Source: Euwallacea fornicatus
Taxonomy: Eukaryota > Arthropoda > Insecta > Coleoptera > Curculionidae
DNA length: 64,000 nucleotides
Direction: 5' to 3'
Assembly (NCBI RefSeq): GCF_040115645.1
Contig: NC_089559.1
Coordinates: 930,001-994,000 of the forward strand
Shown: positions 33,888-45,249 of the stretch, one piece after another
Layout of the letters: every line of letters begins with the position of its first letter
Position numbering within the stretch: position 1 is the first letter of the stretch
The notes under the pieces: generated by a model
The model's input: the letters and a program-made list of their open reading frames with translations, nothing else
Told to the model about the DNA's origin: nothing
Databases searched by the model: none
Made by a program: the position numbers and the translations under genes

Positions 33888-34578
33888 ATGTCTCTTTCTG
33901 CCTATCTGAAGATTCTAATGGAATGGCGATTCGACAACAGACGGATGATTTCCAAATTTCTGCTCAAAATTCCAAAAAGCCTGTTTCCAGACTATAGAAT
34001 AAACATCAATCCTGAGGCCATCGAGAGCAACAGAAAAACTTTGAATTTCCATAGCGACGCTTCTTTCGGGGATTTTTCCTCCTCTTCAGGGATAGAGGAC
34101 ACTCCCAAAAAGTGTTGCAGATACTGCCGTTCTCTTGAGGAAAGATCAAAACCACTCAAGATCAATCTGAGACCGGAGAAACACGACTTGTGGCAAATGT
34201 CTAGCACTCCAAAGAACTATGATGCTCAATTTGAGTCTTGGTCTGAGGAGGTCGATAGAGAACTTCCATTGACCGCAAGAGGCATTCCCACTCCTCCTCC
34301 AATGCCTTCAGAGGCCTTTTGTGAAACATGTGCGAAGGCAGGTTTGCGAGTGAAAGCTGACTTTTCGTTAATTTTTTCTTCAGTTCAAAGCTTTTCCAAT
34401 ATCGAAAGCGCCAGAAGTCCGCGATATGAAAGCAGTTCTGAGGAGGAGATTTGCAGCCATGCATTCACCATTATGTGACGATAGTAGCATTGAGTCTGAC
34501 ACTGATGGTTGCAGGTATGCTCGTTATCCGGAATTGTCCCATAACTCCTCTTCGGGGCTCCAAGTGGGGGTTACGTAA
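33888..34578 (+). CDS. Unrecognised protein of ~200 residues with two CxxC pairs
   Basis: ATG at 33888 opens 196 codons to TGA at 34476-34478, the longest open frame in the window by far. The product begins MSLSAYLKILMEWRFDNRRM. It has a serine-rich acidic stretch near residues 56-72, a CCRYC cluster at 76-80, PTPPPMP near 134-140 and FCETC at 144-148. A second frame carries on in register: from 34391 it reads FPISKAPEVRDMKAVL.., then an acidic SIESDTDG stretch, stopping at 34576-34578. A short intron of about 49 bases (AG|GTTTGC at 34342 to an AG at 34390, after TTTTTTCTTCAG) would join them into about 213 residues. CAG|GTATGC at about 34541 is an alternative donor to a further exon. No homologous domain is recognised; the CxxC spacing does not fit a Nanos, LIM or C2H2 finger. 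It would be nested, antisense, in a minus-strand intron, and a foldback element begins 80 bp after its stop. Confidence 0.6.
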
Positions 34579-34656
34579 AGGACTTTACCTATTAAGTTGT
34601 TTTTGTTTTAAAGGACGTTTTTTACGTAATAAAGTGCCGTTGCAGCAACACACTCC

Positions 34657-35516
34657 CATACGTACGTGGAGGGCCAAAATCCCGCATAAATTCGTTGAAA
34701 ATTCAAGGAAATATTTTTCATCAAAATGCTGGAACTCGTCATATATTATTTTTAGTTGTGCATTTTTTGATGTAACAGACATGTATGGTGTACAGTGTTA
34801 CCCACGTTGCAGATAAATGTACTTTTTCACTTTTTCCTTATGGAACCCCGTGTACATTGTGAGATTTTTTAGTTCCTTGAGAAACTCCAAGCATATTTCA
34901 AGTAACATGCCCATGTCTAAATTCAACAATTTTTGAAAAAAATTACAAAAGATACTCAAAAAACGACAACGTAAACTCCTATAATTGATTCTATGAAATG
35001 TTCGAACTGTGCCTCGTTGACTTCCTGAGAGTGCCCAAGCCGCCATTCAAATTCCTCAAGAACCCCTCTCATCATTCGAGGAGGTATTTGTTGAGCTTCT
35101 TGAGTCATTTTATTTTTTGATCTTCGTGTATTGTCGGGGTTGTTTAAATGCACGATATATTTCAGACCCCAGACTATATTTTAACCCCGTAAAAAAAGTC
35201 CATAGGCGTCAGGTCGGGCGATCTAGCAGGCCACATTTGTTTCCATACTGGCGTATTCAGACATGGGCATGTTACGTCAAATATGTTTAGAATTTCCCAA
35301 AGAACATAACGTCATAATATATGTACATGAGATTCTATAAGTAAAAAAATAAAAGAATACGTTTATCTACTACATGGGTAACCCTGGATACACGTCTATG
35401 ACGTCAAAATATGCACAACAAAAACCAATATGCGACGTGTTCCAGCATTTTCATGAATAATGTTTTTTTCAAATTTTAATGAATTTATGCGGAACTTTTG
35501 GCTCTCCGTGTATGTG
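34657..35516 (-). mobile_element. Foldback mariner-like element with ~170-bp arms
   Basis: The left arm (ACGTGGAGGGCCAAAATCCC, GCATAAATTCGTTGAAA, AAAATGCTGGAACTCGTC, GTTGTGCATTTTTTGATG, TGTTACCCACGT) matches the reverse complement of the right arm (ACACGGAGAGCCAAAAGTTC, GCATAAATTCATTAAAA, AAAATGCTGGAACACGTC, GTTGTGCATATTTTGACG, GGTTACCCATGT). It is about 860 bp. A decayed transposase lies inside on the minus strand. Confidence 0.85.
34970..35260 (-). pseudogene. Transposase C-terminal remnant
   Basis: The minus strand encodes a SPDLTPMDFF-like motif near 35210, then AQQIPPRMMRGVLEEFEWRL and EVNEAQFEHFI further left. These match the C-terminus of the insect mariner-like lineage (PDLTPxDFFLWG ... 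FEHF/L). Frameshifts, a stop and loss of the N-terminal domain show it is dead. Confidence 0.7.
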
Positions 35517-35529
35517 ATTCTACCAACTA

Positions 35530-38500
35530 CGTACTGCGAACACATTCAGCAGGACAAATTCATAACATATTGTACCGGACCTTGAATTTAACAATTTCAA
35601 ATAACACTTCCGTTTAATATGCGAGCATAATTTATGTTGTAATTGCCTTTAGACTGTTTAAAAACGCAATTAGTATTGTCTGCATAAATTACATTTCTTA
35701 AGTATGTGCGAATGTTTTTTCGTTGAAGGAATTTTTGTGTGGTCCCCTATTTTTGACCCTGATGTAGTATGAATCTCACCTTTCAGATCCGCACTTATTT
35801 ACCCAAAAAAATCAGCCTTGAGGACATAAAATAAATTTGCTCCCGCTGAGACAATAGAGGAGATTAGGTAAAAACAAGTGTACATAGTCTCATATTCAAA
35901 TACAGCTAAATATTATACCAAAATAATCCATTAGCGCGCATTTTTTTTTGGGTGGAGGAGGGGGTCTATTGCGTATCTGAGAACCACATTTCCCATTACT
36001 ATAATAGTGCATTTTCGAGATGCCAAATGGAACCAAAAGGTGGGGCTCTTAGACACTCACGAGAGGGCCATTTTCATTAGATTTTTATTATCATTATTAA
36101 TTGATACATGTTACGCCGATGGTTTTCATCTAAAACTATCGTTTTCCCTTGATATATAAGGTGCTACCAATACGCGAAAATGCACGGAGACATTATAAAC
36201 CGTAAGATCATCCAAAATTGGTAAAATTGAGACAGATATGCGCAATTTAACGCTCATTTTTGAATCAGTTTTAAAATTGGAAATATTCCGAACGGTTCCG
36301 GAGATATCCGTGGAAAAACGAACGTTCCCACAATTCTGTTTTTCTCAAATGCCATATAACCCACGCCTTGTTCGAAGGAAGAAATGGACATTGATGGAAA
36401 TTTTTTTCCCTTATGGGCATCATGGTATTTTGGTCGATTTTTCGGTCAACGCTGGTTGCAACTTACATGAAAGTCTTTGTCGTTCATAAAAAAAGACTTT
36501 TTAAAATCTGCTACGGAGACAAATACTAAAAGTGAAACCAAAAAAATGATCTTTTCTTTGTTATCCAGTTTGCAGATTTACATAAATTGACAAGCTGTTT
36601 CGAGTCAATTAAAAAATCAGTGCCGCAACTACGCGATTTTGAAATGCATTTATTAGAAATTTCGTATTCCAATATCTTTTAAGTAAGACATTTCTTATAC
36701 AGCATGTTTCACGACAGCACAACATAATGGTTTTAATTTTACCAGTAGCATCCGCGTGCATGTGATTCTGGACGTTTTGAACGAAAAATAATACGCCACT
36801 GGTTTTTGAAAGTTATTTTCTGAACGCTCCAAATTTCTGTGAAAAATAAGGTCTCTCGAACATTTTCCATAACGTTAATTGTTTTCATGGAAAAACTAAA
36901 CCGCAATAATCTGCAATTAAGAGATTCCATAATTCATCAGTTTAATACAATAAAAAATACACTAGGGATTTTTCAAAGAGAGATGATACGTGAAAAGGGG
37001 CCAAGGCGTGCGTTTTTGCAGGTGGAGGATATTTTCAACGATGTATTTAATTGTTCTTTTAGAAGTAACGTAATGTTACTAATTTAGTTTTGCTTTAATA
37101 TTAGTTAGAAAATAATGTTTTTGATTTTTTTTTTTTCATAAAAATAGTCAACGTTGTGAAAAACGTTCAAGACATAATTTTTTCCCACAAAATGTGAAGC
37201 ATTCAGAAAATTATTTTTATTTTTAAACAAATGATCTATCATATTTTTTGTTTAAAATGTTTAGGGTCTCATCAATGGGGGCGCCACTGACAAAATTACA
37301 AACGTCGCTTCTCCCTTAAAAGATACGTTTCTCCATGTATTTCGTGCTTTCGAATTTTCATAAAAATATACAATTTTATGATTTTTTTATCACCCTATAT
37401 TTAAGGTAAAATTGATGCATTTTTATAAGCACTTTTTCCTCAAAATTGCCCGCAGATTTACCCCCTGAATTTCTGACGTACTGCTACGAAACACCGTGTG
37501 TATTCTCACGTCTTCGCCTTTCCATAAACTTCCTCGGGCACGAGTCTGGCATATCAGCCACGGGGTGGGAAAGGGGGAAAATTCAGATATTTCAAATCTA
37601 AAAAAATTAGTAGTGCAGTAAATTCAGAAGACCCAGAATTAAATCATCAACTGAAATCAGTGTCGTCCGCGCCAGTTTGCAGCAGGCCTCATTCCGAATG
37701 GAACAGTGGCGAACACTGGACGATTCAAGGAAAATCGTCCATATCGGAATTTCAAAATTTTCCAAAAACCGAGGATCTCCCAAGCCGTGACTAAATGCAA
37801 CGAAATTGTGCACGCTCTTGGGCAAATTCTTCGCGCCGCCCGAAAGCCAGAGTCGTACGCAATAAATTTTTGAGAATTTTTAAGGGGTCAAAGAGCGCAA
37901 TTTCGAGTAATTTAAAGGTATGACTCTGCAAAAGAAGAGTGGTTAAATAACGAAACCCGATAAAGCGTAACTTGTAGAAAAACATAAAGGTTGTTCAGAA
38001 AAAAGGAGGAATTAGAAACACTTTCTCTCTTTTAAACAAACACAAAGTGCACTATAATTATAATAATTATGTAATAATGCGTAACAATGATTAGAGCCTC
38101 TCCTCTAGGTAAGAGCCTCATTGTCACTGCACTGCGGTCCATTATCTGTTGCTCTATTGCTGTTGTCGCAATAACTCGTCAAAAGGTCGCATAATAAGTT
38201 CCTTATAGCGCCAACGTTTGCGGGTAAAAACAATAAATAACAATGTTATTAAATACGCATTGAACGGTGATGATGGCCTTGACACGAGTTTCATGCACCA
38301 TTACAGTATCTCCATTTTACCTAAGAATTATGTAAAAATGGCTTCACTGGAGCTTTTTATCCATTGTTTCATTTTGTCTATGGAAACTAAATTCAATTAC
38401 GGTCCCCTTTGAATTAACAGTTAAGCGAAATTATAATTTGTGGTTTATTAGATCCTACAACAATCCCAAGGACTAATGACTAAACTTCTGCTCTCCAGCA

Positions 38501-38850
38501 TCCTTTAGATCTTCTAATAACGACGTTCTTTCCATTTAATATCAAACAGCAGATTGGAGGTGTAGTATGTTGCAATTTGCCTTTTAAAAGACTAGATTTG
38601 TTACGACTTAATTGGTTAAAAAATTGCATAATAACAATGGTACTTTCTTCGTGAAAGTACTCGGTTTTACGACGTGTGAGTCGAATTTCCAATTAGGAAG
38701 CGCATCAGAAGTACTCACTTAAAGATTAGCTATAGACGATGACCAATGTTATTAGGTAACTGATGATTTGATGAATATTTTTGGTGGTGTGATGAGGTAA
38801 TAGTACCAGGTTGTGCATTGGGTTCACTTAGCGTCTTGCTTTTTTCTCCT
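35530..38850. other. Intron sequence with degenerate repeats
   Basis: Cores of the ~180-bp family occur at about 36612 (CAGTGCCGC), 36793 (ACGCCACTGG), 37273 (GGGCGCCACTGAC) and 37690 (CAGTGGCG). The first pair is about 181 bases apart. A transposon-like terminus (ACAGCATGTTTCAC) lies near 36700 and an opposing one (GAAACACCGTGTGT) near 37490. A possible 36-base minus exon (37541-37506, between GCCAG and GTGAGA) is too weak to call. Confidence 0.35.
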
Positions 38851-38859
38851 AAATCCCAA

Positions 38860-39140
38860 CGAGGAACGACTGAGACTGTTAAAAGTAAATTCGATTCAAA
38901 GATCGGATTTCGTCAGAAGGGTTCAACACTTGAAATTGGTATTCTCTGTGATCGGCAGGTCCGTAGCATCGAATAACGTCCAGCACACCCTGCGGGAAGT
39001 ACGGAGCTTCAAGGGTTGAAAGGATACCAATTTGACGCGACCATCGATGATTCTCAACCCCAACGGACCGAAAATCTTATGGCATTCAGGGCGATCTGCG
39101 CGAAAAGCTCAACTTTCAGAAGCCCCGGGCTGAACATTCT
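38860..39140. other. GC-rich block open in several frames; possible lost exon
   Basis: Over about 280 bases the GC content rises and several frames on both strands stay open. One minus frame (about 39076-38881) reads like real protein, including GVLDVIRCYGPADHREYQFQ and VLNPSDEIRSLN. Another minus frame reads PECHKIFGPLGLRIIDGRVK up to a GTATCCTTT, which exactly matches the U12-type donor consensus. There is no start codon or unambiguous acceptor, so I cannot choose a frame. It may be an exon of the minus-strand gene or an old exapted repeat. Confidence 0.3.
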
Positions 39141-39344
39141 TTTATTGCTCCTGGCAATTTCCGTACAAAACCGCAGTTAAAAGCTTGATTTATCATGCTG
39201 CGATCTGTGCTTACGAGAAAAACGTCTTTAAAGGATGTTCTACGGATTTAGGCCTCTAGAGGTATCATGGAAATTATGACTAGCAAAAAGTCGAAATTTG
39301 GGTGTCACACTAAAGTGCAGGTGATCTATGGATGAAAAATATTT

Positions 39345-40300
39345 TCGTGAAAATACCACTTCCGGTTGCACCGGAAGTGGATGTTAACTCCCACATTTTA
39401 GATGGGACACCCTATATATTATATCAAATTTCGATGCTGTAGATCGTTAGGAACATTTTCGACGCATAATATTCTATACCTGAATTTGACCGTTTTCGAG
39501 ATATTTAGAATTTTCGAAAAAAAAATGACAGTTGCAACCATTAATGTATTTCCTCATAATTGCCAAAATACAGTTTCAATTATTTCGTAACCAACAATAG
39601 ATTTATTCCTTCTGCAAGGTGTTTTGACAAATCTGCTAGTTTTAGAATGATCTCTATTATGCGTTCGAGAATTTTTCGTGATGGCTTCGTTCTTTCTGGG
39701 TATCAAGCACGAAATGCATGACAAGTTCTGATTAATATTTTGTTGCATTTACCATAAATAATAAACATATCGAGAAAACCTTCTCTTGCATAATTTGCAG
39801 GTGCCGCCATACTTGAAGCAGAGTACTAAACATTGAAAACGTTTTTTTCGATAAAAATAAAAACGGTCCGGTTTAGAAACAAACGGTTTAATTGAAAATG
39901 GCACTTTTTATGTTAAATGCGAATTTGTTAAAAAATATGACGTTCCCATTTGAAAAAATGAGAATTTTTTACAATTTTGGACCATCTCTCTGAAAATCCT
40001 GTTGGAAAAACCATGGTTTAACTCACTAATCCACGGATAGTGAAGCATTTTGTAGAGCACGGCAAAAATTTCATTGTAAAACACTTAAGCATTCGCAAAT
40101 TATCAGAAAAACATTAAAAGCTGCAACTGTAAGTTTTCATGGAAAATTCTAAATGCTCGGAAAACTGCAAACTTAAGGTACAAAACATTATACATGAAAA
40201 ATATTGATAACGTTCCGTAGAATCGAAATTTTACATACGGGGTGTTCCATTTAAAGTAGGCGAGTCGACAGTCGTGTCCGATATAACCCAAAAGTAGTGT
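39345..40300. mobile_element. Foldback element, ~200-bp arms
   Basis: The left arm (GGGACACCCTATATATTATA, AAATTTCGAT, AGGAACATTTTCGACG, TTTAGAATTTTCGAAAA, ACAGTTGCAACCATTAATGT) matches the reverse complement of 40103-40300 (GGAACACCCCGTATGTA, AAATTTCGAT, CGGAACGTTATCAATA, TTTAGAATTTTCCATGAAAA, ACAGTTGCAGCTTTTAATGT). Similarity extends outside the GGACACCC phrase by about 55 bases, so the true ends may be near 39300 and 40340. No coding capacity was seen. Confidence 0.75.
39356..39380. other. Perfect 11-bp hairpin in the foldback arm
   Basis: CCACTTCCGGT, a three-base TGC loop, then ACCGGAAGTGG. The stem also presents two inverted ETS/GABP-type ACTTCCGG cores. Confidence 0.7.
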
Positions 40301-40379
40301 TCCAAACTATTTCCTGTAAAGTAATAGTTTTTAAGATGCAGACAGAGCCCCATGTTCGTGGGACATCCTATATAACACT

Positions 40380-41270
40380 AATTACGTTTAAAACATTCGT
40401 CAACAGCATCCGAGCATTGTTAATTTCGGTTTGTGTGAGTCACTTTTTATAGTATTTGGATAGCATTAAACCTATATGAGAACAAGGAAGGTAATCTTCG
40501 GAATCTCCAAGAGGAGATTAAAAAGGCATTGACCGTTTCTAGAGACCGTTTGAATGATTCATTGACGGAATTCTTCAACTTCTTGCAGAGAGACCATTTT
40601 CGATCATCAGGCCTCCCGAATCGCCTGATTTGTAATACCCGGCCTTAAGCCCGGTTTATCATGCAGGTTACGGTTAGTGTTAACTACAGCTTATGTACCT
40701 TATTGTATCTCCTCCTAACCAACCTCAAATTCAACTTTTCACCAACTAATTGAGGCTCTTCTATGAATATTAACGAGTCACCTACATCGAGTGACAATCA
40801 GCTTTAATAATGTGTCATGTGACGGACGTAATAAAAACCAAATTACGTCCTTAAGTCAGTCGAAAACACTTTAAAGCACGTGAGCCAACTTAATTTGAAA
40901 ATTTGCAATGATGATGATGATGTTATTCATCATGTGATTTATGCCCTATTGAAGTGCTGATTCAGGGATTTTTAACTCACTGTACTTAATTGAACCTTAC
41001 CACGGAGAAAAACTTTACCATCGATCAATCATCTATAAGATTAGGAAAAAAGTACAAATCAGCCTTGACTCTGTTTCTCTTGACTATGTTGTGCACTTGT
41101 AATTGGATTTTTATAGCAGGCTGATAATTGACTCGATTACCATTGTAGATTGAAAGCACTTAATTGGCTGAAATCCGCAATTAAAAAAGTCTGAGGTGAT
41201 TAAGTTCGGGTTACTTAGTTCAGAAGTCATGCACACATTAAATCAAAATTTTAATTACCTATTTGGTACG
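40380..41270. other. Intron sequence, nothing supported
   Basis: AT-rich. A (GAT)4 microsatellite-like run lies near 40908. No exon was recognised. Confidence 0.4.
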
Positions 41271-41279
41271 TGTCAACTG

Positions 41280-41960
41280 AAATATTTGCAATTTGTCTGC
41301 TTAAAACATCGGGATTGCAGAGGCGTACCACGAGGTCAAGAAATTTCGTTTATGAAGAAACAAGCTGAAAGTTTATTTGCTCTTAATTTATCATCCCCCT
41401 TAAGGACGTCCCGAAAAATTTTTATTTAACCGAAATTAAATTGACGAATTTTTCTGTCTTCTGAGACGCGCCAGGAAGCCAAAAGTGTACAGTTTTTGAA
41501 TTAGAAATAATCTTGAACCGTTCATATTTTCTTAGCTTATCAAACCGCATAGATTCATTGAAAATAAATTTTCAAACATTTTTACACTTTTTAAACCGAA
41601 GTGGAAATATTAAAAATACGAAGAAGTCATAGATTATTTGACTTCAAAAACGTCATAAAAGTTGTTTTCTTAATTTATCCACCCTGCCAGTGAACCCGGT
41701 AAAAACTTGTTTTTAACTAAAATTGAATTTCCGCAAAAATTCTAGAATTAAAAATTTTTTCATTCAATAAGTCTCAATTTTGAAGCTGCGCAGGAAGCCA
41801 ATAATATATTTGTTAATTAAAGTGTACTTATCTAACATTTTCTGGTTTATTGGCGCCGCCCCTGATAAATTGGAATTTAACTTAAATTAAATATCTGAAC
41901 TTATTACTTGTTTTCAAGCTTTGTGACTAAAAATGGTAACCTTCAGAGGCGCACCGAGAA
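41280..41960. repeat. Degenerate repeats of the ~180-bp family
   Basis: Cores lie at about 41311 (GCAGAGGCGTACCACG), 41465 (CGCGCCAGGAAGCCAA), 41685 (CCTGCCAGTGAACCCGGTAA), 41790 (TGCGCAGGAAGCCAAT), 41853 (GCGCCGCCCCTGATAAA) and 41944 (CAGAGGCGCACCG). The spacing is irregular and two sub-blocks are interleaved. Confidence 0.4.
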
Positions 41961-42419
41961 ATAATTTTTTTTTCATTCGAAATGAAACAATCTAGAGATC
42001 TATTTTCTGCATTTATCGACAATTTTAGCGATGCTCCTAGAAATTATATAAAAATACTCAAAAATTTCACTCCGTCTAAATAGCTCTCTTTTAAGTATCT
42101 CAAAGTGTTTTTTTTTAAGTGAGCAAAAACGCGATATTTTATTATTATTTATATAATTTATTAAAACAACCGGCGAATTCGATGACGAATGGATTATAGA
42201 CAAAAAAACATTTTATACGAACTTCAAAATTTTGAAAAAATTCAAATCATAAATACCCGGAATTCATTTGAGATAAGTGGCAATTGCCAGGGTCGTCGCG
42301 AAAAGGGGGATGGAAAATTGAACAATACCACTTCAAGTTTATTCCAACAATTCAGACATCTAACATTACACTGATCGATATTCGTTCATATCAATGTGAT
42401 TTGTCTCTTTTTCATTGTT

Positions 42420-42990
42420 CCGAAACGGGTTCCAGCAGTACCTGATTTGACCGAACCACTGTCAAGTGGCCACTTAATTAAAGCCCACTCCAAAAGTGAA
42501 GTTTTCAACGAACATTACCTGAATGGTGTCTGTTGAATATTTGATAAAGCAGTGGAACACACTTGGACGAAGCACATAAGCTGTCTTCCATTACACTGCA
42601 TCCACCTGAGGGACCACCTCAACTTTTCATTAAGTGTCTTCAATTTATCTGAGTTTAAAGTCACTTTGCTACAGAACACTTGGTATCATTTTACCAAACA
42701 GTACCACACTTATTGATTAAGTACCAGCGCGGTACCAAACGTTTTCGTCTCATGTCGTTTGTGTTTTCACTGCAATGATGATCCGCAGAAATGAGGTGTA
42801 ATAATACGATTTCATGTTTCAGTTCAAAAAGCCATCCAACCTTTTGGCGGCACCTGAACCATCAGGTACTACTGGAACCACGAAACTTTTCAGTCTTTGG
42901 AAAGGGTCTTCGAAGAGTCGTTTTGATTTTAGGCGGTCGGTATGAAGGTCGGAAAATTTGCAAACAGTGGTACGCGGGTACCACTCATGG
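42420..42990. other. Cluster of GGTACC/AGTACC motifs near a first exon
   Basis: GGTACC or close variants (AGTACC, GGTACT, GGTATC, GTACCAC) recur many times between 42435 and 42982. Examples are CAGTACCACAC, AGTACCAGCGCGGTACCAAA, AGGTACTACTGG and TGGTACGCGGGTACCACT. They lie in the first intron just downstream of the signal-peptide exon. A similar cluster is at 59.04-59.52 kb. Confidence 0.35.
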
Positions 42991-43027
42991 TGCAACCGAG
43001 TCGGAGCGGGTGTTTGAGTGGACTCAC

Positions 43028-43186
43028 CTGTTCGTCGGTGTTTTGCCGGTATATCTGTTTTACGGATAGCGTGTGCCCGAGCATTAAGGTTACGGGCCTG
43101 TAACTTAGTACCCCGGCCAGAGAGCGTACCGAAGCAAGTAAAACCAACGCGGTTCCGAGAATTTTGGCTAATTTTAAAAATGACAT
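43028..43186 (-). CDS. First coding exon with signal peptide
   Basis: On the minus strand ATG at 43186 (context ACCCATGTCA) opens 53 codons ending at a consensus donor (GAACAG|GTGAGTCC; intron from 43027, phase 0). Residues 1-24 are a textbook signal peptide: basic start (MSFLKLAK), hydrophobic core (ILGTALVLLASV), and a cleavage site probably after SLA or LAG. The mature part begins near VLSYRPVTLML and includes GHTLSVKQIYRQNTDEQ. The reading frame is open further upstream but without a better start. It is the most 5' exon seen on this strand, and I infer that it begins the gene whose stalk and membrane exons lie at 30.6, 25.9 and 8.4 kb. At least one exon (phase 0 in, phase 1 out) must lie between 43.0 and 30.6 kb to connect them, and I could not place it. 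The family is not recognised. Confidence 0.6.
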
Positions 43187-45249
43187 GGGTATAGAAACAT
43201 CCGTGATATCGAGGGTTTCGGTGATGAATTGAGGTACGCCGACGTTTCGAATTTTCCACACCTTCGGGAACGCTCCAGATCCTTGACGCACAAATTCAAG
43301 AGAATAATGAGAAGATTCGAACTTTTTCTAAAAACAACTTTCGACCAAAATAAAGCGTGATGGTTAAATCCGGTCCACCCTTTTTGAGGCGCCCCCTCTT
43401 CCCTGTATATAGATCCGTTAAATCATCTAACAATATTTATATATGTAAATGTTCAGCCAAAAGTCTTTCTTTTCAGAGAGTAAATTTTTTTTCTCTTTTG
43501 AAACCCTCATTGACGCACCCTTGTTTTTTTCCATCAAAGTAAATTTTTGGCGTTTTCAAACGTTCAGTTCTGTTTCATGGATACTTTGCCGAAATCTCAT
43601 TTTTACATCAGATCTTTGCGGTCAGCATAGTAGGCCGAACCTTTGAATGCGATCCGACACGAAATCTCTCGCTGTGCTCCGATATCGTGTCATAGTTTTC
43701 CATAATTAGATTTTTCTCTAATTATAGGCAAAACCGAAATGGTGGTTTTAATTAAATTGGTCATCCTAAAGATCAAGGTTGAACCAGTGTCAATAGCGAG
43801 ACCATTATTGACCATCATTTTCACATACTTTTGTAACACTGAAAACTCGAAGTACAACAGAACATCATAAAAAAGAGTGGGTTTTTATGCCGTTAAAAGT
43901 TCATTTTCACCGCACCAAAGAGGGTTATTTACGTAAGTCACTGATTAGCAATAATTATAAATTATTTATTTATTTCGCCCAGTAAATCCTGAATTTCAAT
44001 GAGAGTATTTATATGAATGTCACGTATAATATGAGACTAGTCAACATTGATTGACGTTGGTATTTAAAATTTCTAGGAAAACGACTAATTCATTTGTCCA
44101 AATTCATCCTCAAACCACCTTTTTTAACTTTCTGTATATAACTCGTACCTGGCGGAAATACAGATCCATTTGTGCTGCTAATGGCGAAGAAGGTTAACAG
44201 TCTCTTCTGATAACAACAAGCTAATTAATCATGTAACAGAATTTTTATTAAGCATATAGAATATTTGCAAACATCTTCGTCATAAAGTAGTTCCTTCAGG
44301 TGGTACCAAACACCGATAATTAATCGCTAAGTGATACGTCTTGTTTGCTACTGCTAACTTTGATGTGCTAAAAAAGCAATGGACGTGTGTCTCGTGGCTT
44401 CTCAACCACTCAAACTGCTAATTAACGTTACCAAAAATACCGATTTGTTATTGTAAAACGACCAACTATTCTGCGACTATAGCAATGTAGAGTTCCTTTG
44501 TACTTTGATTCTATTGAAAAATAAGGTGCGATTGTTCCTCGATCCGAAAAGATGAACTTTGTACCCATTAATTTGCTTCATAATCATAATTAATAATGGA
44601 AAATCCCTTGACGCGTAAGTGCAAATGTTGGGTAAATATCTGAAAAACCATGAAGTCCTACCGACACACGAACCAAATTTCTTCAAAGTTTTTTTATTTT
44701 TCAAGAAACGGCAACGTTGCGCTTGGCTTTTTTTTCAAACGTGTATGTCCAGTGGTGACAGAAAAACGAGCAAAGTTGGCTGGGCAGTGTTGCCACACTG
44801 GACAGATATGGAATATCTGGAAGCACGGCCATTAGAGAATTGAAGTAATTTTTTCTTGAAAAGGAAAAAATAGCTCCTTTTACACCTCCACTAATAAATA
44901 TGTCACAAGAGCATATGCATAACAGGAACGTCCTTGATAGATAGGATGTTCGAATATAAAAAAATATACAGAGTGCTCTTTTATTTAAGGGAATCGGTTT
45001 CAGGATGATTAAAGACTGAAATGGAAAGCTCAGGTTGCACTGATAATTGTCCTTCGAGACCAATTTTTAAAATCTAATCAGCAAATTTCATGATTTCCAA
45101 AAACTGTGGATCTCACATAAAAAATCTTTTAGATGCACTTGACTGACAGAAGTGAACAGGAAAAAATCTTTATTAAACATGGAGATTTCTCAGATTTTCC
45201 TACCAGAGACGATTTTGAGTTGTTCTAAAATTATTGTATACACACGTGC
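43187..45249. other. Upstream non-coding region of the signal-peptide exon
   Basis: The immediate upstream 200 bases are moderately GC-rich, without an obvious TATA box. The rest is AT-rich. Lone element termini (AGGATGTTCGAATATA, ATACAGAGTGCTC) occur near 44945-44970. No exon is supported. Confidence 0.35.

Noticed and set aside
33888..34478. Nanos-type or LIM zinc finger in the nested open frame
   Set aside because: The two CxxC pairs are 65 residues apart and lack the histidine/cysteine spacing of either family.
42819..43291. 146- and 120-codon minus frames across the signal-peptide exon
   Set aside because: Only the 53 codons from ATG 43186 to the GTGAGT donor are credible; the rest of the 120-codon frame is upstream or intron, and the 146-codon frame is a shadow.
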